From an uncultured Rickettsiales bacterium (lineage in GTDB: Bacteria; Pseudomonadota; Alphaproteobacteria; Rickettsiales; Rickettsiaceae): a stretch of DNA of 64,000 nucleotides. The translations under genes and the position numbers were made by a program. The notes beneath the pieces were generated by a model. It saw nothing but the letters and a program-made list of their open reading frames with translations, ran no database searches and was not told the DNA's origin. The DNA lies in NCBI GenBank assembly GCA_903952265.1, contig CAJBEU010000002.1, forward strand, positions 124,001-188,000, given 5' to 3'. Every line of letters begins with the position of its first letter. Within the stretch, counting starts at the first letter, position 1. This document shows, piece by piece, positions 1-8,694 of the stretch.

Positions 1-104
1 TATCCAATTGTGAGGCATCCTCTAGGGCATATGTAAGGTTTTAGTGATATTTTTTCAAAAGTTTTTATCAATGCTATTCCGATATCAGAAGTAGTAATGA
101 CCAT
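1..104 (-). CDS. GH24-type lysozyme (endolysin), N-terminal fragment cut by window edge
   Basis: The 34 complete codons read from ATG at 104 to the left edge, ending in the middle of a codon. The segment ALIKTFEKISLKPYIC followed by LTIG matches the start of T4/lambdoid-type muramidases, where the Glu after the Phe (residue 17 here) is the catalytic acid and the TIGYG stretch follows. Such enzymes cleave peptidoglycan glycan strands. I see no signal peptide in front of the motif, as in holin-dependent phage endolysins. A 3TM holin lies at 59319, so a role in GTA or phage release is possible but is inference. A host autolysin is the alternative. Confidence 0.72.
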   Translation of the reverse strand, partial: MVITTSDIGIALIKTFEKISLKPYICPRGCLTIG

Positions 105-176
105 TTTTTTAGTAAACCAACTTAACGTAGAATTTCTAATTGCATCATAATTTAGATTGGCAGTAGCGCTAATCTT

Positions 177-740
177 TTATCTTAGTTTTATTGTTATGTT
201 GGGAATAGTAAGGAAGTTATTATTTGAAGGGATAGTAGCGGAAAAATGAGTTGCGCTATAGGGAGGCAGAATTAGTTCTGCCAAAATTGATTTTGTTATC
301 ATTTTCTTATCTTCTTCTAGAATAAGAAAATCTACTTTGTGAACTATAACTTGTTTCTCTGCAACATTGTGAATTTGGCAACGCAGTTGTAGTTGACCTT
401 CTACCAAGTTGCAGCGCAGTTCTTTAACTTTTATTTGGTTACTGCAATAAAGTAGGTGTTTATGATGCGAATAGATACAGTAAGATGCGTACAAAGTGAG
501 GAAAATAGCAAGTAAGCAAAAAACATAGCTAAATGCTTTAATTGCCAATCCATTCTTTTTTTTTGCCGTAAAGGAGCTGGATCGAGGTGCAGAATTGTCT
601 GTTAAAGGTATCTTACTGGTCTGTCCTAATTTAGAGTCACTAACTTGCCATATGCTGTAGCATACAGGGCATCTGACGTGCTCCACCTGAATATTGCCTA
701 GATTAAATCTAGCATTACAATTTGGACAAGATAGAACCAT
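177..740 (-). CDS. Zinc-ribbon (MJ0042-type) single-pass membrane protein
   Basis: 187 residues. The N-terminus carries two CxxC knuckles (C5/C8 and C24/C27) of the zinc-ribbon family common at the start of alphaproteobacterial DUF3426-like proteins. A single hydrophobic helix follows near residues 66-88, then a beta-rich C-terminal region of about 95 residues that resembles the DUF3426 extracytoplasmic domain. Predicted topology is cytoplasmic zinc ribbon and periplasmic C-terminus. No specific function is known to me. It lies on the same strand as the SH3 protein and bamA, possibly one envelope-related transcription unit. Confidence 0.75.
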   Translation of the reverse strand: MVLSCPNCNARFNLGNIQVEHVRCPVCYSIWQVSDSKLGQTSKIPLTDNSAPRSSSFTAKKKNGLAIKAFSYVFCLLAIFLTLYASYCIYSHHKHLLYCSNQIKVKELRCNLVEGQLQLRCQIHNVAEKQVIVHKVDFLILEEDKKMITKSILAELILPPYSATHFSATIPSNNNFLTIPNITIKLR

Positions 741-794
741 CTTTTACATTGCCTTTTTATAAATCTAAAATACTTGCCTGGAGAACTTTGAAAA

Positions 795-1250
795 CTATAG
801 ACCCCAAAGCTCTGATTTTGTAATCCAACCTTGATATTTTTGAATTTGCACTTTACACCAGACGTCCTGTAAGCTTATCAATCTGCATTTTACTCTTGGT
901 TTTATCGTGGCAAGAATCGTGGATTTGATGTTAGGTTTAGAATACATAATTTTACTCTCCTTTGAGTTTATTATAATGAATTTTTTATTTGAAAGTGCAC
1001 TTATATGTACCCAACCTGAGTCATTTTCAATATCTTGTATCTTTTTCCAATTACCAAAAGTAGTAAGGACTTTTACAGGTTCATGCTTTTTTAAAAATAC
1101 TAACTTTACTTGACTATTGTTGTTTGGAGCGCATCTAACACTGACTTTAAAAAATTTAGTAGAAAGAAATTCTTGATTTTCGACGCACTCTGCATTTAAG
1201 AAAGTACATAGTAAAAGGGCAAAAAAAATCGAAGATACTTTTTTCTTCAT
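795..1250 (-). CDS. Secreted bacterial SH3-domain protein
   Basis: 151 residues starting with a clear Sec signal peptide (Lys-rich start, hydrophobic core, cleavage likely near residue 20 after NA). The mature part contains two bacterial SH3 repeats, one ending in WVHISAL and one ending in GWITKSELWG. This is the COG3807-type protein found next to zinc-ribbon or metabolic genes in many Alphaproteobacteria. Bacterial SH3 domains often bind peptidoglycan, so a periplasmic wall-associated role is reasonable. The partner is unknown. It lies 40 bases downstream of bamA on the same strand. Confidence 0.8.
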   Translation of the reverse strand: MKKKVSSIFFALLLCTFLNAECVENQEFLSTKFFKVSVRCAPNNNSQVKLVFLKKHEPVKVLTTFGNWKKIQDIENDSGWVHISALSNKKFIIINSKESKIMYSKPNIKSTILATIKPRVKCRLISLQDVWCKVQIQKYQGWITKSELWGL

Positions 1251-1290
1251 CTGCTTTTACAAATAGTTGTGGTTAAACACTTGGTGCAGT

Positions 1291-3657
1291 TCAAAAGGAT
1301 TTACCCATGCTAAAGTGAAAATTAGATTTTTTATCATCCTTGTGGCCGGATTGCCATAAAACCCAAGAAAGTTTTAAAAGGGCTCCATTTACTTCTGCTT
1401 CTATTCCTATTCCACAAGATTTACGTAAGATATCTCTACTTTCAATAGCGGCGGCTGCGTCAAAATTTTTCTTATTCTTACGCCATACGTTACCGCAATC
1501 AAAGAATAATAGACCAGAAACAGGTAATTCTTCTGGAAGGAATAAGGAGCTTTTTAGTTCTGCGGACAATCTATAATACCTATCTCCTCCATGAGAATAT
1601 TTACAATTGTTTTTAATCACGTACGGGTCACAACCAGCAGCCGAGAAACCTCTCATATTATCTTCTCCTAGGCTAAAGCAATCTTGAGTTCGAATACGTT
1701 GACCTGAAGGTTGGTACAAAGCTCCGGCACTTGTGGAAAGATGCAGTAAAAGTTTTTTGCCTGAGATAGGAATTTTTAGGTCTGCATTTGCAACAAATTT
1801 GTGAAAATTTGCATCTTTTGAAAAAGTTTGACGATACGCATGAGTAACAGAGCAATCAAGTACTATGGCCTCAGTCTCTCTTTCTGCGTAGGTTTTAAAT
1901 TTATATGATAGACAATTTTGTACTTGTACAGCCTTGTATGTTCCTGGATCTAAAGCTCTACCTCTAGAATCATCTTTAGTATCTGCAGTTTGAGATGCGT
2001 CGTCGGTTTTTTCATACATAAGCATGCAAGAAGTATGTAGAGCAAATCCGCGACCTAAAAAGTTCTTAATCCCTGCATTTGCGCTAATACCTTTAGTTGT
2101 TCTATCCGAAGTTATTCCTTTAGAAGATATTTGAGCGAGTAGACCTCCATCTTTTTTTTCTTTTCCTTGATAGCTGCCGTCTATTCCAAAGTCAATAATA
2201 GTGCTCTTTGTGACTAATTTTCTTATTTGCGCCTCTAAAAATACGTTACTTGTACCTCCTCCTATTTTGGAACTGAATCCTATTCCCTTGCCTAGTAAAT
2301 TTCTTTCACTTGTCGAAAAGGCTATTTGCGGCTTTCCTGAGGTGCTAAATTCAAGGTCTAACCCAATTTTTCCTGTGGGCTTTTCTATCACATTTATGTT
2401 CACTTCGGTTAAATCTTCAGAAATGAAGTGAGGCGTAATTGTTATGCCTTCCGCGAAAAGATCAAGATTACGTAAATCTCCTACGCTTTTTTTAATAGCA
2501 GATTTGGAGTAGTAATCCCCTTCTCTGAAAGACAATGCTTTTCTTATAACTTCTTCCTCTGTTTTGATATTACCGGAGATGTTGATTTTTCTTATCATCA
2601 GTAGCTTTTCTTCTATTTTTGGAAGGAAGCTTACATTGACGATATCACCTTGCACGCTTTGTTGGTGTTTTACCTCAATGTCATAATGACCCATCTCTTG
2701 TAGTTCGTATGTTATTTTTTGCGCAATTGCTTCTATTGAATCAAGATTGCAAAATTTACCTTTGGGGCGTTTTGAATACTTTGATATCTTTTTCCTGAAA
2801 ATATCTGGAAAGTCTTCTTCTGCTATTTTTATTTCTCCGAGTTTGTACCTAGTACCCTCATCTATTATGAAATCTACTTCAAATTGATTTAGCGATCTAG
2901 ATAATCTGGTTACTACCGAGATTACTGAAAAATCCAAAAAACCATGAGAATTGTATAGCTTCTTAAGTAGGACCTTATCTTGCTCAAAGGCTCCCAAATT
3001 GTAGGTGGTGTTTAATCCAAGTGCTCTAAAAATAGGATGCATTTTAGAAAGCATTTTAGACTTTAAGTATTCGGTGCTAAAAGTCTTATTGCCTATTATA
3101 TTGATATTTTTGATAAAGGTGCTTTTACCTTCAGCAATTGAAAATGTTACTTTCGCTTTATTGTTTTCAATTTCGATTTCGTGTGTGACTTTGGTCAAAA
3201 ACATATCTGCTCTGGTTTGGTAGAGCTGTTGTATCTTTAGTACGTCGTGAGCGATACCCTCTTTACTCAAAAAGGATCCTTTTAATACTGCAGAAACTCT
3301 CTTGATCATAGAGTCTTGTATTCTTCCATTTCCTTTATACTGTACATCTGAGACAATCGGATTGTCTTTCAGAGCACATATTAGGTGCCCTTGTTCAATT
3401 TTTACTGATATCTCTTCAAACCAACCTGTGGCATATAGATTTTTGACTCCCTTATTTACCAAGCTTTGGTCCCAGATGTCGCCAAGATTTATTCCAAGGT
3501 TAAAAAGCACAGTTTCTTTTGTAATATTTTGGGTTCCTTGTATCTCTATGGACTTAATTACTTCTGCGTTTGAACTTTGAAAAATAAGGGTGAAAATTAA
3601 TATCGCTAGTGAGAGAAAAACAGATTTGTTATTTAGGACAGGCTTTACGATTCGCAT
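1291..3657 (-). CDS. bamA: Outer-membrane protein assembly factor BamA
   Basis: 788 residues from ATG 3657, chosen because a signal peptide (ending near SSNAE) follows directly; the frame stays open upstream to an ATG at 3834, but those 59 residues look non-coding. The N-terminal half holds POTRA repeats, starting with VIKSIEIQGTQNITKE and including IKNINIIGNKTF and IRKINISGNIKTEE. The C-terminal half is an Omp85 barrel with the lid-lock-like MRGF segment and a C-terminal Phe (MGKSF), the usual signature for barrel insertion. BamA is the core of the machine that inserts outer-membrane beta-barrels. It is not beside skp, lpxD or fabZ here as it is in many Proteobacteria. Confidence 0.93.
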   Translation of the reverse strand: MRIVKPVLNNKSVFLSLAILIFTLIFQSSNAEVIKSIEIQGTQNITKETVLFNLGINLGDIWDQSLVNKGVKNLYATGWFEEISVKIEQGHLICALKDNPIVSDVQYKGNGRIQDSMIKRVSAVLKGSFLSKEGIAHDVLKIQQLYQTRADMFLTKVTHEIEIENNKAKVTFSIAEGKSTFIKNINIIGNKTFSTEYLKSKMLSKMHPIFRALGLNTTYNLGAFEQDKVLLKKLYNSHGFLDFSVISVVTRLSRSLNQFEVDFIIDEGTRYKLGEIKIAEEDFPDIFRKKISKYSKRPKGKFCNLDSIEAIAQKITYELQEMGHYDIEVKHQQSVQGDIVNVSFLPKIEEKLLMIRKINISGNIKTEEEVIRKALSFREGDYYSKSAIKKSVGDLRNLDLFAEGITITPHFISEDLTEVNINVIEKPTGKIGLDLEFSTSGKPQIAFSTSERNLLGKGIGFSSKIGGGTSNVFLEAQIRKLVTKSTIIDFGIDGSYQGKEKKDGGLLAQISSKGITSDRTTKGISANAGIKNFLGRGFALHTSCMLMYEKTDDASQTADTKDDSRGRALDPGTYKAVQVQNCLSYKFKTYAERETEAIVLDCSVTHAYRQTFSKDANFHKFVANADLKIPISGKKLLLHLSTSAGALYQPSGQRIRTQDCFSLGEDNMRGFSAAGCDPYVIKNNCKYSHGGDRYYRLSAELKSSLFLPEELPVSGLLFFDCGNVWRKNKKNFDAAAAIESRDILRKSCGIGIEAEVNGALLKLSWVLWQSGHKDDKKSNFHFSMGKSF

Positions 3658-3862
3658 ATTGGTGGAGTAATTGTTAGTAACTTGGAATATGTCTAGATGG
3701 TTAGGATAGGAATCTAACATAACACACGAAGCATTGGGCATCAACTTTATGGAGCAAGACGCAGGCCTTAAGGATAGTATATTCTGATAGAGTGTAAGAT
3801 TGGCAATTTTAAGATCCTGCTTAATAAAAGTCACAATATAATAGAAATGATAGAGTCGTTTT

Positions 3863-5665
3863 ATGAGGATAAATTTCTACAGAGCACTAAATTCTGCTAA
3901 ATCAAAAATGCTGAGAATTGCGCTAGAGGTTTTAGGTGTTTTTGGATTCATATCTTGCCTGGGGTTTTTATTTTGGAATTTTGAGACAAGGGAATGGCTG
4001 ACTGCAATTTTTGCCTCTTCTTCTTGGACTAAAATATTGGTCTGGTTGTCGTTTTGTATTGTTTTTAGCTATTCGCTGTACAGAATTCTCGCCTCTTTTT
4101 TAAGATACTATGGTGGCAAATATTCGCTGACGTTTAGAAAAAAAATCTCTTTTGTACTGGGCAGTATAGCCATCATTCCTATATTAATCCTTTCGATTTT
4201 TATGCTTTTTTTATACGCAAGCATGCAGGCTTGGTTTGATGATAGAGTTACAAATACTGTGGAAAAAGCTGTCAGTATATCCGAAATCTATTTGGAAGAG
4301 CACAAAAACAGACTTTCTAATACAGCAATGCAGCTAGTTAGAGACATAGAGTCTAATTATGGAGCACTTCTTGATAGCTCAGTTGCTTCTGATTTTTTAA
4401 ACAAAGCAGTTGATTCTGGTCTTTTTAATGAAGCTCTAATTTTTAAATCTAATCCTACTTTTGTTTTAGCAAGAACAACTTTAAGTTTTTTCTCTTTGAA
4501 TGAATTACCTCCAGGAATTTTGCAAAGAGTACCTGCTGGTAAATCTGTGGAGGTATATTCGGATACTTATGGAGTTCAGGTGCTTTCTAGATTTTTACAA
4601 AATGAGGATACTTATTTGATAGTTATCAAATCGATTGATAAACAAATAGTGGAATATTTAGATCAAACTAACGGAGCTGTTTCTTCGTATGAAAAACTTC
4701 AAAACAACATCAGTGTTTTAAAGTCTAGATTCGTAATGGCTTTGTGTTTTGTCTCTATTTTTTTGCTAGGAGGATCTATATACACAATAGTGGCATTTAC
4801 TGGAAAGATCACTAGACCTTTGCAAGTACTTGTAGACGCTACCACTAAAGTTCAAGAAGGAGATTTTAACGTTAAAGTACCCGTAGCTTTAGACAAGGAT
4901 GAGATTTCGATTTTGAGCAAGGCTTTTAACGAGATGGTAGTCAAATTAAAGAGCCAAAGAAGAGATCTGTTGATTGCTCAGAAATCTTTGGCTTGGGCTG
5001 AAGTTGCTCGCCGCGTAGCTCACGAAATTAATAATCCTTTGACTCCTATTAAACTCTCTACAGAAATCTTACAATCAAGGTTTGGTCTTAAAGTAGAAAA
5101 TCCTAAAGATTTTAAAAAGTATACCAACAATATCTTGGAATATGTCGATGACATCAAAAACATCGTGTCTTCTTTTGTATACTTTGCAAGGCTTCCTCAG
5201 CCAAGTTTTCAGACATGTAATCTAGCAAAATGGCTTGCAGGAATTGTTGACGTGCGCCGCAACACAAGACCTGACATTTCATACGTATTTCGCAGTTTAG
5301 CTTCAGCAGAAGTTAGTATTATGTGTGATTTGAACCAAATGAGTCAGGTTTTAAATAACTTACTTACAAATTCTGAAGAGGCTTTATTTGATCACGTCAA
5401 GGAATCTATAATCGAGGTTTATTTAGAGGAAGAGCTTGATCATTACAAGGTTACAATAAGCGATAATGGACCTGGATTTTCTTTAAGTATATTGTCCAAT
5501 GTAACGGAGCCTTATATTTCTACAAAATCGCGTAGTTCGGGATTGGGTCTTGCAATTGTGGACAAAATAGTCAAAGACCATAATGGCTGGTTAGAATTTT
5601 CTAATAAAAAAGATGGTGGCGCTAAAGTAATTGTTGCTTTACCTAAAGTACAATTTGAAGCATAA
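3863..5665 (+). CDS. ntrY: NtrY-like sensor histidine kinase
   Basis: 600 residues. Three hydrophobic segments lie in the first 120 residues and one more near 288-310; together they bracket a periplasmic sensor region. A HAMP domain follows (about 312-365), then HisKA with the H-box EVARRVAHEINNPLTP (phospho-His 387), and a C-terminal HATPase with N-box (NNLLTNSEEA), G1 DNGPGFS and G2 GLGLAIV. HAMP runs straight into HisKA; the PAS domain of free-living alphaproteobacterial NtrY (usually above 700 residues) is missing, as in the short NtrY-like proteins of Rickettsia. The partner regulator lies immediately downstream. The signal sensed is unknown. Confidence 0.9.
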   Translation: MRINFYRALNSAKSKMLRIALEVLGVFGFISCLGFLFWNFETREWLTAIFASSSWTKILVWLSFCIVFSYSLYRILASFLRYYGGKYSLTFRKKISFVLGSIAIIPILILSIFMLFLYASMQAWFDDRVTNTVEKAVSISEIYLEEHKNRLSNTAMQLVRDIESNYGALLDSSVASDFLNKAVDSGLFNEALIFKSNPTFVLARTTLSFFSLNELPPGILQRVPAGKSVEVYSDTYGVQVLSRFLQNEDTYLIVIKSIDKQIVEYLDQTNGAVSSYEKLQNNISVLKSRFVMALCFVSIFLLGGSIYTIVAFTGKITRPLQVLVDATTKVQEGDFNVKVPVALDKDEISILSKAFNEMVVKLKSQRRDLLIAQKSLAWAEVARRVAHEINNPLTPIKLSTEILQSRFGLKVENPKDFKKYTNNILEYVDDIKNIVSSFVYFARLPQPSFQTCNLAKWLAGIVDVRRNTRPDISYVFRSLASAEVSIMCDLNQMSQVLNNLLTNSEEALFDHVKESIIEVYLEEELDHYKVTISDNGPGFSLSILSNVTEPYISTKSRSSGLGLAIVDKIVKDHNGWLEFSNKKDGGAKVIVALPKVQFEA

Positions 5666-5738
5666 ATTTGAGAGGGATTTAGCGACAATCACTAACAGAC
5701 AAGAAAAATCTGCAATGCAAAATTTAGTAAAAAAAATC

Positions 5739-7112
5739 ATGTCTTTAGATGTTCTAATAGTTGAAGACGAGAAGGATATAGCAGAACTAATAGCGGATAT
5801 TTTACAAAACGCTGGATTTTCTCCAAGGATTGCATCTTGCAGTAGAGAAGCATTTTCTCAAATGCAAATACGTATTCCAAATGCAATTATACTGGATTTA
5901 TGGCTTAAGGGCAGCGATTTGGACGGTCTTGGCATACTAGAGAAAATCAAAGCAAGTTATGCCTTACTTCCGGTTGTAGTAATTAGCGGCCACGGTACTA
6001 TAGAAACTGCCATTTCTGCGATTAAATTAGGTGCTTATGACTACATTGCAAAGCCTTTGAGCCAAGAAAAATTACTTATTACTCTCAAAAGAGCGTGTGA
6101 AGCTTCAAGGCTGAAAAAGGAAAATATGGGACTTAAGTCTCAAATAAAAAAAGAAAACGAACTGATAGGTCAATCTAGCATTATATCTAAAGTTAGATCG
6201 GAAATACAAAAAGTTGTAGCTACTAATTCTAGAGTTTTGATTAAATCTGCTTTTGGTTGTGAACAAGACGTTGTGGCTAATATGGTTCACCTGGGCTCTT
6301 CTAGAGCTTCAAGACCAATGATCACTGTAAATCCACATTTACTAGAGCAGCGAAAATTAGAAGCGAATCTTTTCGGTAACACAGAAAAAAACAATAAAGA
6401 TCTTTTTGGTCGTAAAATAGGTCTTTTGGAAGCCGCTCATGGCAGTGTGTTATACCTACAAGATATTACTTCCCTCTCTCTTGATATACAAAAACAATTG
6501 TTAAGTTTTATACAAAATCCTAAATTACCCCAAACTGGAGAGGTGCTTGACGTGAGAATTGTATCCTCTTCGAATTTGGATATTGAAGATCTAGTCAAAC
6601 AAGGCCTTTTTCTTTCTGATCTTTATGAAAGGCTTAATATCGTTCAGATCAAGCTTCCTTCTTTATCTGAAAGACGAGAGGATATACCTATTTTGGCAAA
6701 TTATTACTTAGCTAAAGCTATTTTGTCTTATGGCCTAAGAAAGATAAATTTTTCAGATGAAGCAATTGCTGTACTAAAGGACTTTGAATGGCCAGCAAAT
6801 CTGAAGCAGCTAAACAATGTAATTGAGCATTCCTTATTTATGGCTCAAGCAAGTCGATCCGACATTATAACTCCTGAAATGCTATGCAAACAAAAAGTAG
6901 AATATGATGAAATGCAGGAACAAAGCAATAATGTTGCACAAGTAGCCTTAATGAATTTTCGAGATGCTAAAAAGAATTTTGAAAACTATTATATTACTCT
7001 CCAGTTAAATAGATTTTCTAACAATATATCTAAAACCTCCGATTTCATTGGCATGGAAAGGTCTGCTTTGCATAGAAAAATTAAGGCTTTAGACCTCAAT
7101 GTTAAAGAGTGA
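5739..7112 (+). CDS. ntrX: NtrX-like response regulator with degenerate AAA+ domain
   Basis: 457 residues from ATG 5739, chosen because the receiver domain MSLDVLIVEDE begins there; ATG 5715 is an alternative. The receiver keeps the acidic pair and phospho-acceptor D53 (ILDLW) and the switch Lys in AKPL. The central sigma-54 AAA+ domain aligns throughout, but the Walker A GxSGxGKE is replaced by KSAFGCEQD, Walker B FLDE reads YLQDI, and no GAFTGA loop is present. A Fis-type helix-turn-helix closes the protein (ERSALHRKIKALDL). It probably binds DNA as a phosphorylation-dependent regulator without ATP-driven sigma-54 activation. Confidence 0.88.
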   Translation: MSLDVLIVEDEKDIAELIADILQNAGFSPRIASCSREAFSQMQIRIPNAIILDLWLKGSDLDGLGILEKIKASYALLPVVVISGHGTIETAISAIKLGAYDYIAKPLSQEKLLITLKRACEASRLKKENMGLKSQIKKENELIGQSSIISKVRSEIQKVVATNSRVLIKSAFGCEQDVVANMVHLGSSRASRPMITVNPHLLEQRKLEANLFGNTEKNNKDLFGRKIGLLEAAHGSVLYLQDITSLSLDIQKQLLSFIQNPKLPQTGEVLDVRIVSSSNLDIEDLVKQGLFLSDLYERLNIVQIKLPSLSERREDIPILANYYLAKAILSYGLRKINFSDEAIAVLKDFEWPANLKQLNNVIEHSLFMAQASRSDIITPEMLCKQKVEYDEMQEQSNNVAQVALMNFRDAKKNFENYYITLQLNRFSNNISKTSDFIGMERSALHRKIKALDLNVKE

Positions 7113-7189
7113 AGTTTTTTACATACTTTTATATTTTTTGTATTTTCATTTGATTGCATTTTTGCCTTAGTCCTAGAACATACGTATTG

Positions 7190-7214
7190 TACAAATGACA
7201 CGTAAACATTTGTA
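7190..7214. repeat. 8-bp perfect inverted repeat upstream of portal gene
   Basis: TACAAATG (7190-7197) and CATTTGTA (7207-7214) are exact reverse complements around a 9-base spacer. The element lies between the ntrX stop and the portal ATG at 7226, just ahead of a TGAGG ribosome-binding site (7217-7221). It could be an operator for the GTA block or a weak ntrX terminator, since TTT follows. Which one cannot be told from sequence alone. Confidence 0.55.
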
Positions 7215-7225
7215 TTTGAGGTCTT

Positions 7226-8422
7226 ATGTTCAAATATCTAAAATCTATGGTTGAGAAAAGAATTCGCCATCAGAATTTTCCTAAAGCTCCAATGTTTGAA
7301 TGGAGCTCTTCAAGTTGCGCTTATATTGCAGATGCCAAAGAATATTCAAAAAATCCTATAGTTTACAGGTGTGTCAAGCTTATAGCAGAGTCTGCAAGCC
7401 ACATCCCTTTACTGGTTTTTAAAAAAAATAGACATACAAAGGTTCGAGATAACACCCATATTTGTAACACTCTTTTTCGTAGGCCTAATCCTCAACAAGG
7501 AGGCACTGAATTCTTTTCTTCAGCTATCACAAATAAATTACTTTTTGGAGAGTGCTATTTGATGTTAGCAAAAGCAGATATGTTTGGTACGGCTCCTCAA
7601 TTGGAAATGTACTTATTAGAAAATTCTCGCTTGTCTTTGATAATTGAAAATAACGTTTTACATTCGTATTCTTACGATAGTCCAAGGGGCAAGATACTGT
7701 ACTCGGTAGACCAATTGTCTAGGCAAAGCAAAATTCTTCAATTAAAAAATTACAATCCCTTTAACCAGTCAAGGGGTATGTCTTGTCTTAATCCAGCTAG
7801 TAATTCTATAGCTCTAAATAGAATGGCATCAGAATGGAATTATTCTCTTTTAAAAAATGGAGCAAGGCCCAGCGGTGCAATCATACTTAAGGACGGCAAT
7901 AGGTATTTGAGCTCAGAGCAATTTGAAAGACTAAAAGAAGAGATTCAAGAAAAATACAGCAGTTCTGTAAATGCTGGCAGGCCCATGTTACTTGAAGGAG
8001 GTCTTGACTGGAAAGAGATGAGTATGTCTCCCAAAGACATGGATTTTTCTGAATCTAAAGATTCTTCTTCAAGGGAGATTGCGTTGGCATGCGGAGTGCC
8101 TCCTCAGCTTCTTGGAATCAAGGGAGATAATACCTACAGCAATATGCAAGAGGCAAGGCTTGCTTTATGGGAGGAAACTATAATTCCACTATTAGACAAA
8201 ATAGCTGATTCTCTAAGTAATTGGCTTTCTTATTGGCTAAAAGAAGATTTGATTATCGAGTTTAATAGAGATGAAATCTCTGCACTAACAGAAAGAAGGG
8301 AAAATCTGTGGTCCAAAATCTCAAACGTAGATTTTATGACAGTGAATGAAAAACGAGAGTTTATGGGTTTGCCTCCGCTTGCTGGAGGAGATAGGTTGTC
8401 AATTTTAGAAACTGAGCAATGA
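7226..8422 (+). CDS. HK97-family phage portal protein (GTA-type)
   Basis: 398 residues, the usual length for GTA portal (gp3) proteins. Recognisable portal features include the N-terminal NPIVYRCVKLIAESASHIPL segment, the FGECYLM strand, the region RMASEWNYSLLKNGARPSG and the GVPPQLLGIKGDNTYSNMQE stretch typical of HK97 portals. The protein forms the dodecameric ring through which DNA enters the capsid. Its start is supported by a GAGG Shine-Dalgarno five bases upstream. It is followed with a 4-base overlap by a small gene and then the large terminase, an order opposite to the terminase-then-portal order of the Rhodobacter GTA. No protease or capsid gene follows. Confidence 0.92.
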   Translation: MFKYLKSMVEKRIRHQNFPKAPMFEWSSSSCAYIADAKEYSKNPIVYRCVKLIAESASHIPLLVFKKNRHTKVRDNTHICNTLFRRPNPQQGGTEFFSSAITNKLLFGECYLMLAKADMFGTAPQLEMYLLENSRLSLIIENNVLHSYSYDSPRGKILYSVDQLSRQSKILQLKNYNPFNQSRGMSCLNPASNSIALNRMASEWNYSLLKNGARPSGAIILKDGNRYLSSEQFERLKEEIQEKYSSSVNAGRPMLLEGGLDWKEMSMSPKDMDFSESKDSSSREIALACGVPPQLLGIKGDNTYSNMQEARLALWEETIIPLLDKIADSLSNWLSYWLKEDLIIEFNRDEISALTERRENLWSKISNVDFMTVNEKREFMGLPPLAGGDRLSILETEQ

Positions 8423-8694
8423 ATAACTTAGCAATTGATCAGCTCTATTCCTGTGCCGCAAAGATTATAAAAAGTCTGGACACTGACTTATCTCAGCAAG
8501 AAATGAGCGCTGCTTGTAGAAAAGATGCAGTTGCAATGCTTCACAAATTGGCGAATTTATTGCTACAGATTAGTAAGTTAAGAGAAATTGGTCAGGAGCA
8601 TTCCGAGAGTGTTGGAGAGGAAGATCACGTTATTATTCAAGAATTTTTGAGCAAATATCAACATCCTCTTATTAGTCGTCGTGGAAAACAATAA
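8419..8694 (+). CDS. Small helical protein between portal and large terminase; possible small terminase
   Basis: 91 residues, ATG overlapping the portal stop by 4 bases and its own end overlapping the terminase GTG by 14 bases, so the three genes are translationally coupled. The sequence is predicted mostly helical (for example LYSCAAKIIKSLDTDL and AVAMLHKLANLLLQISKL) with no motif I recognise. Small terminase subunits are short helical DNA-binding proteins encoded beside TerL, and GTA gp1 is about this size, so TerS is the leading guess from position only. A connector or head-tail adaptor is possible. Function unproven. Confidence 0.6.
   Translation: MNNLAIDQLYSCAAKIIKSLDTDLSQQEMSAACRKDAVAMLHKLANLLLQISKLREIGQEHSESVGEEDHVIIQEFLSKYQHPLISRRGKQ

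Noticed and set aside
907-1113. 68-codon frame on the plus strand inside the SH3 gene
   Set aside because: Fully antisense to a gene with signal peptide and SH3 repeats; a shadow frame.
3658-3834. In-frame extension of bamA to ATG 3834
   Set aside because: It would place 59 unconserved residues before a good signal peptide, which would block export.
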